A stretch of DNA of 64,000 bases from Hawksworthiomyces lignivorus (GCA_002917075.1 NTMA01000063.1:124001-188000); one strand, 5' to 3'; counted from the stretch's first letter, positions 35,081 through 47,056 are shown. Made by a program: numbers and translations. The notes: generated from the sequence alone by a model not told the origin.

Positions 35081-36585
35081 GTTTGCAGTTTTTTTTTTTG
35101 AGGTGTCTAGAAATCGGAGGGAAGTGGTTTGATAGTGTGAGGTGTGTTTGCAAGGAAGATGCAGAGACGAGACAAGGCGTGGGTGATATTTTTTTTTTTT
35201 TCCTGGCGGACGATGGGTCTTCAAGATAGTCCCCTGTCCCCTGATTTTAAAATTTGCTTGGTAGGTTCCCCGTTACCGTATTGATAATGCAGAACTGTTT
35301 CTTATGTATTGTTGGGAAGAAATTTTGGCCGGGGGGGGGTGGAAGCCAAGGAGGGGGAAGGGGGAAATACCGTTGTGGTAAACAGAAATTCAGGAGAAGA
35401 GGGCCAAATCTGAGAGCCTGAGGGCCTGAAAGCCTGAAAGACAAGGCTAATTGGCACGATGGCAAGCAAAATGGTGGCCAAGATAGCAGCCAAGAGAGCG
35501 GTGAGGTACATACATAACAGCGAGATAGTAGCTTGAGGGGGAGCACAGGCGACTTAGGCGGCAGCTTTTGGAGGGTTTGTAGTGGATAGAGTGGAAGTGG
35601 GGTGGTGCAATAACGCTGCTGCCTACTATTTGTTTTGTTTACAATAATGTTGATCACTGGGTGAAGCTCAGGGGAGGCAAATTGTGCGGATGGCCCGCTT
35701 GTTGCCTCCTTCCCAGTGGTGCGCTGTAAAATTACATGCGAGGATACATGCGAGAGCTAATGGGCTTCCCCTATTTAGTCCGTACTTGTTTTTTTTTTTT
35801 CTATTTTATTTTTGGGTGTTTTATTTGGGTTATTCTCGTTGATATGGCGGCGAACAGTGGGTGACATCCCTAACCAGGAAAGGTGCGTCTGAATAAAAAA
35901 AAGGGGGAGGGGGGAAAGAGCGAACGGAATTGGAAAGAACGGCGTTAGCAGGAGCCGGAGCAGGAGCAGGGAATGAGGGAAGGTACGATACTTCGTACAT
36001 ACTTGTACTCGTAGTTCGTTAACAAGAACGGTTTGTGGAGGGAGCTGCATCTGGCCTGTGCGCGTACTAACGGCAAAAAAACGCGTTGGCCATAGCGCGA
36101 ATAAACAACGGGTCGCGGGGTGCTGGGTGTGCACACCGCCCTCAGCTCCGAGAATGCAGATATGGGGATTATGTGAACTACATATGGGATTGCCCCTGTA
36201 CTCTGTGCTCCGTACTCCGTACCTAAGCCTGCGAGAACATCATGGCCATGTTACAGGTGTCGTGTGAGGACGGCGTAGAACTAAGCATACTCGACTCGTA
36301 AGCCCACACGCGGATTGTTTTGCATTGTCTTGCACTGCATTGCAACCCACATACGTCTAGAACAATATCACATTAACAAGGTTAGAGCGAATAACCGTAA
36401 CAACCAGTTCAGCAGTATTTTGCCTGCACGATTGGCACCTTCCAAGAAAAAAAAAAAAAGATATCTTTTATATACACAGGAACGCCAGAGACAAAAAATG
36501 CACATTAAAAGGAACAAAGAAACAAGATGGGAAGAAGAAAATGAAGCCAGATATCCAGACATGCCATTGCTGAGCCGAGGCTGCC
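35081..36585. other. Intergenic region
   Basis: Promoter region of alpha-tubulin and 3' flank of mtr4 (both minus). CT-rich in the tubulin direction, with T runs near 35090 and 35190. A cluster of TACTCCGTA-type words lies at 36190-36225. I see no gene. Confidence 0.55.
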
Positions 36586-39500
36586 CTACAGGTAGAGAGA
36601 CTGGGCGGCGACGATGCCCCGCTTGATCTTCTCGAGGCTCTGCTCAAACTTCTTGGTGATCTCCTCGCTGCCCATCACCTTGCCTGCCTCGGCCATCTGC
36701 CGAAGGAGCTCCTCCAGCCGGCGGAACAGGCGCACCAGTGATCCCTCGTAGGCGTTTGTCATTTTGCTGGCCAATGTTAGCAAGGTACATGAAGGAAGAG
36801 AGAGGGTGAGAGGGACAAAGAAGGGAAAAAAACATACCAGATATCGGCAAACGAGGCGCCCTTGGCCCAGGAGTGGACGGTCTCCATGAGCTGCCACTTG
36901 AGGCTCTGGACGTACTCCTCCTCGTTGACGTCGAGCTTGCTCTCCTGGCTGACCTTTGCGATGATCTTGGCCTGGGCCTTGATCTCGCGCAGGGGCTTGG
37001 CGAGGTCCTCCTTGAGGTCGGGGGCCTCGACCTTCTCGTCGAAGAGGAAGCAGGTCATGACGGCGGCGACGACCTCGGGGGTCAGGTCGTTGAAGAAGCG
37101 GTTGAAGAGCAGCTCGGACAGCAGCAGCTCGTGGCCCTCGGTGGAGGAGATCTGGCAGGCCACGCGGGCCTTGAGCTGGACGACGTCGTCCTCGTTGAGA
37201 AAGCCGAGGCGGCGCAGCACGGCCTTGCGCGACTTGAGCTCGTCGAGCTGGGCGATGCTGTGGGCGCGGGCGATGGCGCGCTTCTTGTCCTTGATGCGCT
37301 CGCCCAGCTGCGTCTTGCTGTGGAACTTGTCCCACAGCTCGGGCAGGATGGGCGACCCGTGCAGCGGGTTGGCCAGCAGCTTGGACTCGAGCAGCTCGAT
37401 CTTGCGGATCAGCTTCTTGAAGGCGTCGTCGGTGATCTTCATGTTCTCGATCGGGTCCAGGATCGGGATCCCGTCGGGGAACCGCCGCTGCACCTCGCGG
37501 ATCACCTTGCCCGTGCGGTCCTTGCCCGCCTTGTTGGCCACGTTGTCGGGCATGAAGATGCGCAGCTTGCTCATCGCCACTACGCACGACAGCAGGCACG
37601 GCACGATCTCCACGCGCGCGTCCGCGGGCCCGCTGGAGGCGGCGTCGCCGCCGCCGCCGCCGCTCCCGCTCTTCCCCTTGCCGTCCTTTTTGTGCGACCG
37701 CTTGGAGCCCCCCTTGTCGTTGCCGACGGAGGACTCGCCGCCGCTGGCGCTGGTGCTGGCGCTGCTGCCCTCCTCGCTTGTGCCGGCGGCGGCGGCAGCG
37801 GCGTCGTTGTTGCTCAGCGGCACGGCGCCCGGGGCGATCTCGCCCATGGGGAAGCCCGGGGCGATACTCTGGGCGCTCTTGCTGTCGGACACAAAGAGGG
37901 CGACGTCGACGCAGTACGACTCCTGGGGTGGGACTTCGTCCTCGCCGCGGCGCGGGGCGCGGCGCGGCGTGGTGCCCAGCACGGCGCCCCAGCCAAAGTC
38001 CTGGCCGCCGGCGGGGGTCTTGATGTGGACGAGGCGGCCGGCCTGCAAGAAGGGCAGGCAGTAGCTGGGGTGCTGCATGACGGCGACCATGTCGCGGCGG
38101 TACTCCTCGATGAGCTGGCGCAGCTTGTAGTAGTCCTTGACGGTGTTCTCGTCGGGGATGATGGTGCTGTCGCGCTCGTGCTGCAGGGCGGCCAGCTCGC
38201 GCTCGAGGGCGGGCACGCTGGCGGCGTTCTGGAACTGGAAGAAGCAGCGCTCCAGCATGTACTCGGGCGAGACGGTCTCGATGCGCTGCAGGTTGAGGAT
38301 CATGTTGTAGCCCAGGTGGAAGGCGGAGTTGAGGCGGTCCTGCTTGCCGGCGACGATGGCCTTGGCGGTCTCGGGCTCCAGCTTGTCGTCGACCATCATG
38401 ATGACGATGCCGCGGTCGTCGAGGCCGCGGCGGCCGGCGCGGCCGGACATCTGGATGTACTCGGACGAGGTGAGGGGCCGCATGGAGACGCCGTCAAACT
38501 TGCGCACGGTGGTGAAGACGACGGTGCGGGCGGGCATGTTGAGGCCGATGGAGAAGGTCTCGGTGGCGAAGAGCACCTTGATGAGGTTCTCCTGGAAGAG
38601 GATCTCGACGATCTCCTTGAGGATGGGCAGCAGGCCCGAGTGGTGGACGCCGATGCCCTTGCGCAGCAGCGGCAGGATGTGGGTGATCTGCGACAGCTGG
38701 CGGTCGGCCTCGGACAGGGTGTCGATGGCGTTCTCAAAGACGCGCGACACGAGCGCCTGCTCCGAGTCGTTGTTGAAGTTCATGCCCGAGATCTTGAGGG
38801 CCAGCATCTCGCACTCGCGCTTGCTAAAGTTGAAGACGATGACCGGGTGGAAGTTGCGCTTCATGATCATGCGGATGATCTTGTAGATGTCCGAGGTGGC
38901 CTCGCTGCCGCCGCCGCCCTTGTTGATCTTCTTGTTCTTGCCGCGGCCCTTTTGCTTGGCGTCCGGGTCGGCCGGGTCGGCGCCCTTGTTCTGCTCGACG
39001 AGGGCCATGGCGGCGTTGAAGTTCTTCTCCTTGAAGACGCCGCGCTCGTCGACGACGAGCAGGATGCCGCTGCCGCCGGCGGGGAAGCAGTAGTTCTGCA
39101 GCGGGGTGGGGCGGAAGTCGGTGTAGACGACGTGGCAGGCCTGGCGGTGGATCTTGGCGATCCACTCGGCGAACTGGAAGGCGTTGGGGATGGTGGCCGA
39201 GAGGAAGACGTAGCGCACCTTGTCGGGCAGCAGGATGATGGTCTCCTCCCAGACGACGCCGCGCGACTTGTCGCGCAGGTAGTGGATCTCGTCGAAGACG
39301 ACCCAGGCGACCTCGCGCATGATCTCGGAGCCGCGGTACAGCATGGACCGCAGAATCTCCGTGGTCATGACCAGGCAGCTGGCCGTCGGGTTGATGGTGA
39401 CGTCGCCGGTCATGAGGCCGACGTCGCCGAACTCGGCCTGGAAGTCGCGGAACTTTTGGTTGCTCAGCGCCTTGATCGGGCTGGTGTAGATGACGCGCTG

Positions 39501-40226
39501 GTTGCGCTTGAAGCACTGCGCGATGGCGTACTCGGCGACCACCGTCTTGCCGGCGCTCGTGTGCGCCGACACGAGCACGCTCTCGTCGCGCTCGATGGAC
39601 GCAATGGCCAGGCTCTGGAACGGGTCCAGCGCGAACGGGTACGTGCGCGCGGGCTCCGCCGGCGGCTTGTGCGCCGACAGCGGTACGTACTCGTAGCTCA
39701 GGTCCGGCGGCAGCGCCACCTGGTGCTGGATGTTGTGCTGCAGCACCAGCGATGCCGCCGCGCTCTCCGTGGCCGCCGCGAACCCCGGCGCCGGCGCCAC
39801 CTCGCGCGACTCGGCCGTCTGGAACGTGTCCGTCAGCACCGGCTCCGTCGCGTCCTCGTCCTTCTTGCGGCGCTTGCTCTGCACGTCGTCGTTGTCGTTG
39901 CTGTCGTCGGCCGCCTCGCCGTTATTGTCTTGGTCATCGTCGTCGTCGCCGCCGTCGTCGCCGGCCGACGAGGCGTCGGCGTCGTTGGACGTCTCGCGGG
40001 TCTCGGTGGCCAGGGCGTCCGCCGCGGCCTTGTCGTCGTTGTTGTTGTTACTCTCGCCGCCGTTAGTCACCGACATGCCGTCGGCCTTGCGCTTCCGGCT
40101 GTTGTCAGTTCCCGCCGCCGCAACCACCGGGACAACATGGTCTTGTTGGGCGGACTGCTGCTGCTGCTGTGCCCGCGGCCGCTGAGGCGGCTCGTCAAAC
40201 ACCTCGAAGAGCTCGTCTATATCCAT
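36586..40226 (-). CDS. mtr4: Exosome RNA helicase Mtr4/Dob1
   Basis: Two exons: 40226..36838 and 36766..36586. The intron is phase 2, with a TGCTAAC branch site before CCAG, and the product is 1189 residues. Ski2-like DExH motifs are intact: HTSAGKT near 222, DEIHYLRD near 310, SATIPNAFQFAEWI, and QMSGRAGRRGLDDRG near 592. The Mtr4-specific arch/KOW insertion includes LVHIKTPAGGQDFGWGAVL, here enlarged by a Ser/Gly/Lys low-complexity loop. The last exon completes the DSHCT domain (MTNAYEGSLVRLFRRLEEL). Mtr4 unwinds and feeds structured RNA to the nuclear exosome, as part of TRAMP and rRNA processing. The N-terminal 150 residues are Gln- then Asp/Asn-rich with a basic cluster (KRRKK), a likely nuclear localisation signal. 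The start Met precedes DIDELFEVFDEP; an upstream in-frame Met (40280) adds 18 unconserved residues. Confidence 0.97.
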
Positions 40227-40991
40227 TTTTGCAAGCCTTCCCTGTCTTCTGCCGTAATGGCGGACAACAAGCACAGCCAAGGTCTTCTTTCCACACTAGG
40301 AAAAAGCTCTAGATGAAAAAGAAAACCATTCTCCTTTTGTGGATTAAAAAGAAAAATCAATAAATTAAAACTTCAAAGCTGTATCGATTCTGGTGCGAGT
40401 GGTGTATCTATCACATCAACTCGACCGTCTTATTATAGAGAAAGAGAATTTCCTTCCAACAAAAAAAAGAAAAAAAGAAAAATACTGGGAAATTCTTAGA
40501 CTGGATAAGAGAAAAAGTGGGGCAACGATCGGCGATTCTGCCAGCTTAAGACCCCCACTTAAAAGGCGGTAAGATCTTCTCTAATATCACGTGCGACAAC
40601 ATGTGACACAGATGAATTTCGTCGTGCACGGACCATCTCCGCTGCTCCTTTCACTTCTGCTAACCGGAAAAACATGGAACGGCGGAATGCCTCACGCCAC
40701 CAGTCAGAGCCGCCCTAAAAGAACATCACATAGAGCGAAAAAAAGAAGCTCTCCCTCTACTTCTCTCAGCTCCTCTCCCCAATTGCATCGTCCCGTCCTC
40801 CGCATTCTGTTTCCAACTTCCACCCTAGACCGTCGCCACTCCATCTCAAGGTGAGTCGAATTCCTATAGAGGCCAATTGGTGCTTTGTGGCTTTCCTCAG
40901 GCCGGCAGTCGGTTTCGTCGCCCTTTGTGCTCTCTTCGATTCGGTCTGCTGACGAAGGCCTCCCTTTCTTCCTCCCCCCTCCGGCCCCGAC
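40227..40991. promoter_or_regulatory. Shared divergent promoter of mtr4 and cox8
   Basis: 765 bases between the start codons of two divergent genes. It contains a CACGTG E-box at 40588-40593, a motif often linked to respiratory genes in fungi. On the cox8 side there is a likely 5'-UTR intron (40851..40900), judged by an AAG|GTGAGT donor and a CCTCAG acceptor. Confidence 0.5.
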
Positions 40992-41300
40992 ATGCAGATG
41001 CTCTCCCGTGCCGCTGTCCGCGCCACGCAGGCCGCGGCTGCCCGCCGTGCGTTCCACTCCACGCCCTCGCGGTTCTCGTCGCCCTACCACTACCCGGAGG
41101 GCCCGTACTCCAACCTGCCCTTCAACCCCAAGAGCAAGGCCTTTGGCGTCACCTACTGGGGCCTGATGTCGGTCTTCTTCTTCGCGCCCTTTGGCATCTC
41201 TGGTAGGTTATCTGAGCCGAAACTCACCCTGGGAGAGAATTGCCTGCTTTACTGACGCTTCGTTCCTTCTACAGTCTGGCAGACCTACAAGCCGAAATAA
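40992..41300 (+). CDS. cox8: Cytochrome c oxidase subunit VIII (COX7C family)
   Basis: Exons are 40992..41202 and 41275..41300; the 72-bp intron is phase 1 and the product is 78 residues. An Arg/Ala-rich presequence (SRAAVRATQAAAARRAFHST) is followed by the mature segment with conserved Pro-rich YHYPEGPYSNLPFNP. One transmembrane helix follows (YWGLMSVFFFAPFGISV), with the closing matrix or intermembrane residues WQTYKPK. This matches fungal Cox8, equivalent to mammalian COX7C, a small inner-membrane subunit of complex IV. The second exon supplies only the last eight residues, so it is easily missed. It diverges from mtr4. Confidence 0.93.
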
Positions 41301-41821
41301 GCGCATTATTTCGGAGGCCCTTTTTTTCTTCTGGGTTCCTGGAGGATATAGATGCGAGGGACGTTTTGTCGGAACAGCACGATACGGGTCGTCATCCGCT
41401 TGGAGCGGCCATGTACATAAGAACATCATAGAAAAGTCCTAAAAAACACCTCGTCAAAATCACGCCAGCTGTTAGGATGCTCCGTTTTCTTTGTTGATCA
41501 ATATGGCCGAACCACGTAGATGAACACTTTAGCGAAGATTTAGCAAATGCTTCTTGCATCGTAGAGACGAAAAAAAAAAGGACAGAGACTATCTGTCAGT
41601 GAGGAGCTGACAGCGGAGGGAAGCTTGGTTTGTTTTAAACTTTGAGATTGAAGATATGCATTCGTTACTAAGAACATGACCATGACATGATCCGAATTTT
41701 TACGTTGATATATACACACACAAATTGACAAGATGCCAATGCAAGATCTATTAGACCATGTGCTTCACAGCCGCCGGGCTCTTGTGAGCTGCCCCATTCC
41801 CGGTGACCCTTTTTTTTGTCT
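41301..41821. other. Convergent intergenic region
   Basis: 3' flanks of cox8 (plus) and the PPR gene (minus). I see no gene. Confidence 0.6.
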
Positions 41822-41962
41822 CTACTCAAAAGCTCTGCTGCGCAGCTGGCCGATCACAGACGCCCGCCTGCCGCCGCTGTCGCCGTAGTGGTGCCGCCCG
41901 CCGTGGTTGTCGGGGTCCTCGTCGACGTCGTCAAAGCCGTCGACATCGCTGCCGTCTTCTGC

Positions 41963-41998
<36 letters not shown>

Positions 41999-44545
41999 GG
42001 CGTTCTGGACGCGCTGCGTGCCCGGCTCCAGCCCGCTGCTGCCGCCGCCACCATAGGCGAAGCCGTGGCGGCGGTGGCGCTTGAGCAGGTTGTGGAGGAA
42101 GCCGACGGCGAAGTCGGCGTCGGCCTCGGAGGGGTCGGGCCAGCGGGCGCACAGGGCGCCGTAGGCCTTGAAGACGGCCTCGGGGGAGGCGGTGCAGCGG
42201 TCAAAGGCGCGCAGGACCCAGACGACGAGCCAGGTGGAGACGTAGAGGCCGGTGACGGCGTCGTCGTCGAGGGCGCGCAGCAGGGCGGCCCAGATGCCGC
42301 GCAGGCGGCGCTCGCTCCAGGCGGCCGAATGAGACGAGCCAGCGGCGACGTGTGGGGAGGCATGCCGCCCACCGCCGCCGTGCAGGGCGAAGCCCTTGAA
42401 CAGGGCGAGGAAGACGGCGCCGTGCAGCGGGATGCGCAGGGTGCGCATGTCGGCGAGGAGTCGCGTGACGGCGGCCAGGTCGCCCAGGCGCACGGCGTAG
42501 TGGTTGACCAGGATGCGGTAGGTGGCCAGGTCGGGCCGCGTCGGCACCAGGTGGCGCGCGTAGTAGCCGCCGCGCAGGGCGGCGTCGCCGCGGCTGGCCT
42601 TGGCCAGCATCATCAGCACGCGCGTCATGACCTTTTGGCTGGCAAAGTTGGGCGGGCCGCCCGCGGCGACGGCGGCGCCGTCGTCCAGGTCGGCGTCGTC
42701 CAGATCGTCGGCGTCGTCGTCTTCGTGGGCTTGCTCCTTCTGGCCTGCCGCTGTTTCTGTTTTTGACGGCGGCAGCGAGGAGAGAGGAAAGGCTGCTGCA
42801 TCTGCGTCTGCGTTTGCGTTTGCGTCTGCGTCTGCGTCTGCGTCAGCGTCTGCGTCTGCGCCCGCGCGCGGCTGCTGCTGCTGCTGCTGCTGCTGCTGCG
42901 CTGACGACGCAGAAGCAGCAGCCTTCTTGCGCGCGGCGGCGGCGGCCCTCTTGCCGGCGCGCACCTGGTCCAGGTAGCTCTGCTTCATGCGGGCGTAGAC
43001 GCGCTCGGCGGCGTCCTCCTCGCCGCAGCGCAAGAAGCCGGCGATGACGCAGTTGAGCACGACGACGTCGATGAGCTCGCCGGCGCGCACCATCTCCTGG
43101 TAGGCGGCGCGCACGCCGTCGGCGTCCATCTTGAGCCCGAAGAAGTGGATCAGGCTGACGTGGTGGTAGCGGTTGAAGCGCAGGCCGCGCGCCTCCATCT
43201 CCTGGTACACCATGTCGGCCAGCGCAAAGTTGCCGGCCTTGGAGGCCACGTCGAACAAGATATTAAACGTCACCTCGTTGCCCGCCAGCCCCGCCTCCTG
43301 CTCCATCTCGCGCCACAGCCGCACGGCCGCCTCCGTCTCCGACGCCGTCGACGCCCCCACGTACCGGCTCGCAAACGAAATGGCCGCGTTCCACTCGGCC
43401 CGCCACAGCGCGAACCCGCCGTCCTTGACGTCCGCCACCACCGCAAAGTACCGCAGCATCGACGCCGCGTCCTTCTTGGCCACCATGCCCAGCGCCTTGA
43501 GCAGCTGGTGCCGCAGGCTCGCCGGCACGTACGCCATGCGCGGCGTCGTGCTTGTCCCCACACTCCCGCTCCCACTATTACCCGTGCTCGTGCCTATCCC
43601 TGACGGGCCTCCCGCGCCTCCCGCCGGCAGCCGCCGGTAAATGTCAAACACAGCCTCCGCCGACACCCCGCCCCGCGCCCCCGGGTTGCGCAGCCGCGCC
43701 CACACCGCCTGCGCCAGCTCGTGCACCGTCTCCCGCACCGCCGGGTCCGCCAGCTGCTCCACGTCGTGCCATGTCGGAAACTCGGCCTCGCCGCCGACAC
43801 CCTCGTCTGCACTGCCCCGCCCGTGCGCGTGCGGCGACACCGCCACCTCAGGCCCGTCCGCTGCCGGCGCATACCGCCGCAGATACGGGTCCCGGATAAA
43901 GGTCAGGTGTTCGTCCACCGAGTCGCCCTCCGCCGGCGGGTCCACAAACGCCAGCAGCGCCTCCCGGCTGAGCCCCGGCCGCCGCTGCGTCCAGAAGCCT
44001 GGCGAGGCCACGGCGTCTGCTGTGGCAGACGGTGTCGGGAGCACTGGCGGGGCAGAGGAAGAGGCGTCTGGGGTGGCCGATGAAGCCGACGCCGCCGCAG
44101 AGGTGTGGTTGGTGCGCGCGCCAGGCAAGCGGCTGCCGTGCGCTGCAGGGGCTGCAGCAGCATGCGTGTTCGTATTCCTATTTTCTGCCATCGAGCAGCC
44201 CAAGGGGCGCTCTGTGGCATGCGTGGCCTCTCTGGATGAGATTGGCCTCTTCCAGGACGAATTCCAAACTGCCGGGAAGAGGAGGGGCAGGAGCGTGCCG
44301 GCCGCCGGGTCGGCTGCTGCAGAGGCGGAGATCCAGCTGGTCCGGCGCCTGGAGGTGCGGTGCCTCCTCGCCTGGTCGTGCAGACATCGTGACAGAGTAG
44401 TGCTGTGTCCGCTCGGCAACTTTGACAGTGGAGTCGTCGGTGGAGCAGCCGCCGCCCGGTTCGACAGGACCAGGCCGCAGACCGACCTGTCAATGTGTCG
44501 TGAAGCTTTCATGGGCTGCCCGGCATCATGTCTGCGTCCATACAA
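41822..44545 (-). CDS. Pentatricopeptide-repeat protein, probably mitochondrial
   Basis: Single exon, 907 residues from the first Met; later in-frame Mets at 44512 and 44191 are alternatives. The N-terminal 70 residues are rich in Arg, Ser and Ala with almost no acidic residues, which fits a mitochondrial presequence and favours an early start. In the middle, helical hairpins of PPR type are visible: VTFNILFDVASKAGNFALAD, then VYQEMEARGLRFNRYHHVSL, then DVVVLNCVIAGFLRCGEEDA, and DLATYRILVNHYAVRLGDLA further on. PPR proteins bind organelle RNA and act in processing, stability or translation; the target here is unknown. Low-complexity inserts are striking: poly-Gln and an (Ala-Asp)n run near 42800-42900, and poly-Ser near the C terminus. 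All stay in frame and look like expandable microsatellites lying between helical repeats. Confidence 0.8.
41964..41997. repeat. Coding (CTG/CAG)n microsatellite, poly-Ser
   Basis: About eleven CTG units on the plus strand, read as AGC (Ser) codons in the minus-strand PPR gene near its C terminus. Confidence 0.85.
42797..42900. repeat. Coding hexamer and triplet repeats, (Ala-Asp)n and poly-Gln
   Basis: A GCGTCT/GCGTTT hexamer array at about 42798-42860 encodes alternating Ala-Asp/Asn on the minus strand. It is followed at about 42870-42899 by a CTG run encoding poly-Gln. Both lie in one linker of the PPR protein. Confidence 0.85.
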
Positions 44546-45910
44546 GCTATTCTCTCCGCGGTTCGCCTATCCAATGGCGGTGCAATGTCCAATCGGCCTG
44601 GTCTAATCGTCGTATGTCTCAGCACCAGCTCGCCTGCCAGTATTTTCCCAGTATACTCTCTTCGATATGCAGAGGACGTCAAAAATGCAGCAGTTGCATC
44701 GCCAAATTATAGAGGTTCTTTTGCAAAATTAAGCAGCTATCTTATCGCCGCTGCCGCCGTTGGGGCCCCTGTAGCGCAGTCACATGACCGTACCGTATGC
44801 ACTGTGTCCACTGTACTGTAATCAGCACTGTAAATGGCACTCCGCAACTGTTCGGGAGGGCCTAAAATTGCTGTGAACTGAAGGCTCAAATTTACCATAA
44901 CAAACAACTACGGTTCCGTGAGATTCGGAGAGGTCTCACGGGGTCTAAAATTGCTGTGAACGGACTGTCAGTAGCATCCAAAGGTCCGTCAGCAAAACAA
45001 TTCCAGTCAGTGAGCTTCATTCGGAGAGGCCTCATGGAGATCTAAAACTGCTGTGAACATGGACCGTTCAAGTCAGGAATGGCGAATATCATGGCCTAAA
45101 ATTGCCGTGAATGGCCCGTCACCAACAGTCCCGGTTAGTGAATTTCATTCGGAGAGGCCTCATGGGGGTCTAAAATTGCTGTGAAAAGCGAGTGGGCTGC
45201 AGTGCTAAATCAGATCTCTCTCTTATCGCAAATCTGATCGTCTCCATCAGGTCCAACATACGATAGCTAAGATATCCATTCAAATATGCGTAGGGAGAAG
45301 GATTCGCCCGCGACTGAGCGTGGATGAGGCAAGCCATGGACTTGGAAAGAAATAATTGGTGAATTGTATGTTCTGCAAGGCTGAAATTAACAAGACAAAC
45401 AATTCTGAATTGATACACAGCAAAAGTTGTCAATGATATGCTTGAAACTACGGCTTGCATTGCTCTCAATAGCTGTTGTCTTCTAGTGAGAATAGAGTGA
45501 ATTAGTGCCTGATTCAGTGAAACGAATTAGTGGTCTTAGTTTAGGCGTCTTCACTGGCGGCTCACGGGCACACGAGCAGCCAACGCATAACTGCATAGAC
45601 TAATTAATTATGTAACTATCAAAAATTTAAAGCTATGCTGCAAGGGTAAAAAAAAGTATTTCACTGCCGTACGACTTTACCACCTCCGACTATCACGGAC
45701 GACAGGCCTCCCCGCCGCCATACTTTTGTTTTTAGACGGTACCAGGGGATCGAAATCACACAGACGAATTTGGCTTGACAGTCTCAAGCTGTGAATTTCG
45801 AGAGCAATCGGCTCCTGTCTCGCCTGTGCTATCACATACACTCTCTCTCCCGCGCGTCCCCCTCTCCTCCCCTCTCCCCAAACTCCCTCGGCAGGACGAC
45901 TCGAGCACAA
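44546..45910. other. Intergenic region between divergent PPR and mS23 genes
   Basis: It contains a degenerate tandem repeat at 44850-45190 and then AT-rich DNA. A CT-rich stretch just before 45911 is the likely promoter and leader of the mitoribosomal gene. I see no gene. Confidence 0.55.
44850..45190 (+). repeat. Degenerate tandem repeat with CTAAAATTGCTGTGAA core
   Basis: Five cores begin near 44861, 44944, 45041, 45095 and 45169, spaced 54-97 bases. In three units the core is preceded by GGAGAGGCCTCATGG or a close variant. Differences between the cores and their CCTCATGG arms are almost all C/T or G/A transitions. Confidence 0.8.
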
Positions 45911-46738
45911 ATGGGCCGACAGTTCCGGGCGGCGCGCGTGGCCCAGGTGGTGCGGCAGAACCTGGACTACCCCAAGACGGCGCGGCTGCGCGAGGTGCCG
46001 CCGCCGTGGCTGAGCGTGGTGGAGGCGATCCCGCCGACGGCCGACGTGCTGGCGCGGACGGTGCCCGTAGTGCACCGGCAGCCGGACCCGCGCATGCGGC
46101 GGCCGCGCAATACGTATCGGCCGCAGCGCATCGTGTATGAGGAGGACGAGCTGCGACAGACGTTCTTCCGCGACCACCCGTGGGAGCTGGCCCGGCCCCG
46201 CGTCGTCGTCGAGCAGGACGGCAAGGACGCCCAGCGCTACGACTGGAGCCGCGGGCTGATCCAGCCGGGCATGCCGCTGTGCGGCGAGTGGTGAGTTTTC
46301 TCTCTTCTGTCGATTTCTTTCCCGTATTTACAGGTTGTCCTTGCTGGAACTTTTGCTGACCCCCCCCCCCCCTCCCCCCCCAACAGCGTCGTGCAGCGCC
46401 AGCTGTGGATGATGCACGCCGGCGGCATGACCAAGGACCAGGCGTACGACGCGGCGCGGCGCGAGTTCTACGCGCTGCGGCACCAGGAGGAGGTCGAGCG
46501 CCGCGTCGCCCAGGAGGAGGCCCGCATGGTGGGCGCCTACTTTGGCAAGTCGGCGCTGCAGGTCGGCATGGAGCTCGAGGACCAGACCTACGAGCGCTGG
46601 AAGGCCTGGGCCGCCAGGGAGACAGCCAAGATCGACGCCGAGCGCAGCCGCGCCTATGTCTCCTTTGGCACCGAGACCAACGCCGACGGTGCCGATGCGG
46701 CCCTTGGCGGCGACGCCAAGGCGGCTAAGGCGGCGTGA
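45911..46738 (+). CDS. rsm25: Mitochondrial ribosomal protein mS23 (Rsm25)
   Basis: Exons are 45911..46290 and 46387..46738; the intron is phase 2 and the product is 243 residues. The N terminus, [20 protein letters not shown] followed by [13 protein letters not shown], is the conserved start of the fungal 37S protein S25 (mS23) family. The C-terminal half has the equally typical [20 protein letters not shown] helix. It is a structural protein of the small mitoribosomal subunit, needed for translation of mitochondrially encoded respiratory subunits. The 96-bp intron ends in an almost pure C tract (about 46361-46380) before CAACAG, an unusual polypyrimidine composition, since T normally dominates. 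The last 20 residues are Ala/Gly/Asp-rich and probably unstructured. An A homopolymer of about 23 begins 22 bases after the stop codon. Confidence 0.93.
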
Positions 46739-47056
46739 GAGGGAAAAGAAAGAAAAGGGGAAAAAAAAAAAAAAAAAAAAAAAGACGACACGCCAAACGA
46801 ATTACGTACGAGATGGAAGAGCTGGCTGGAACGCGAGGTGGACGGAAAAACCGGCGGGTGATCCCGACCCCAGCCCTTGTCATGATCATTGCAATACGCT
46901 GCAGGCAGAGCAGCGGACATGGGTCTAGCTAAAAAGCTGGCTCTGTGTATATTATCCCATATAGAACCTGTATAATCATCTGCATCCTCTTTCCGCTATG
47001 CTACATCAAATCACCAAAAAAAAAAGGAGCCATGTGGACGAATTTTGCCCTTCGTA
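46739..47056. other. Convergent intergenic region with poly-A tract
   Basis: 3' flanks of mS23 (plus) and alg14 (minus), with an A homopolymer at 46761-46783. I see no gene. Confidence 0.6.

Noticed and set aside
36873..40316. 1147-codon open frame on the plus strand antisense to mtr4
   Set aside because: The GC3-rich codons of mtr4 remove stops on the opposite strand. Composition is Val/Leu/Asp/Gly/His-biased with no domain, a mirror frame.
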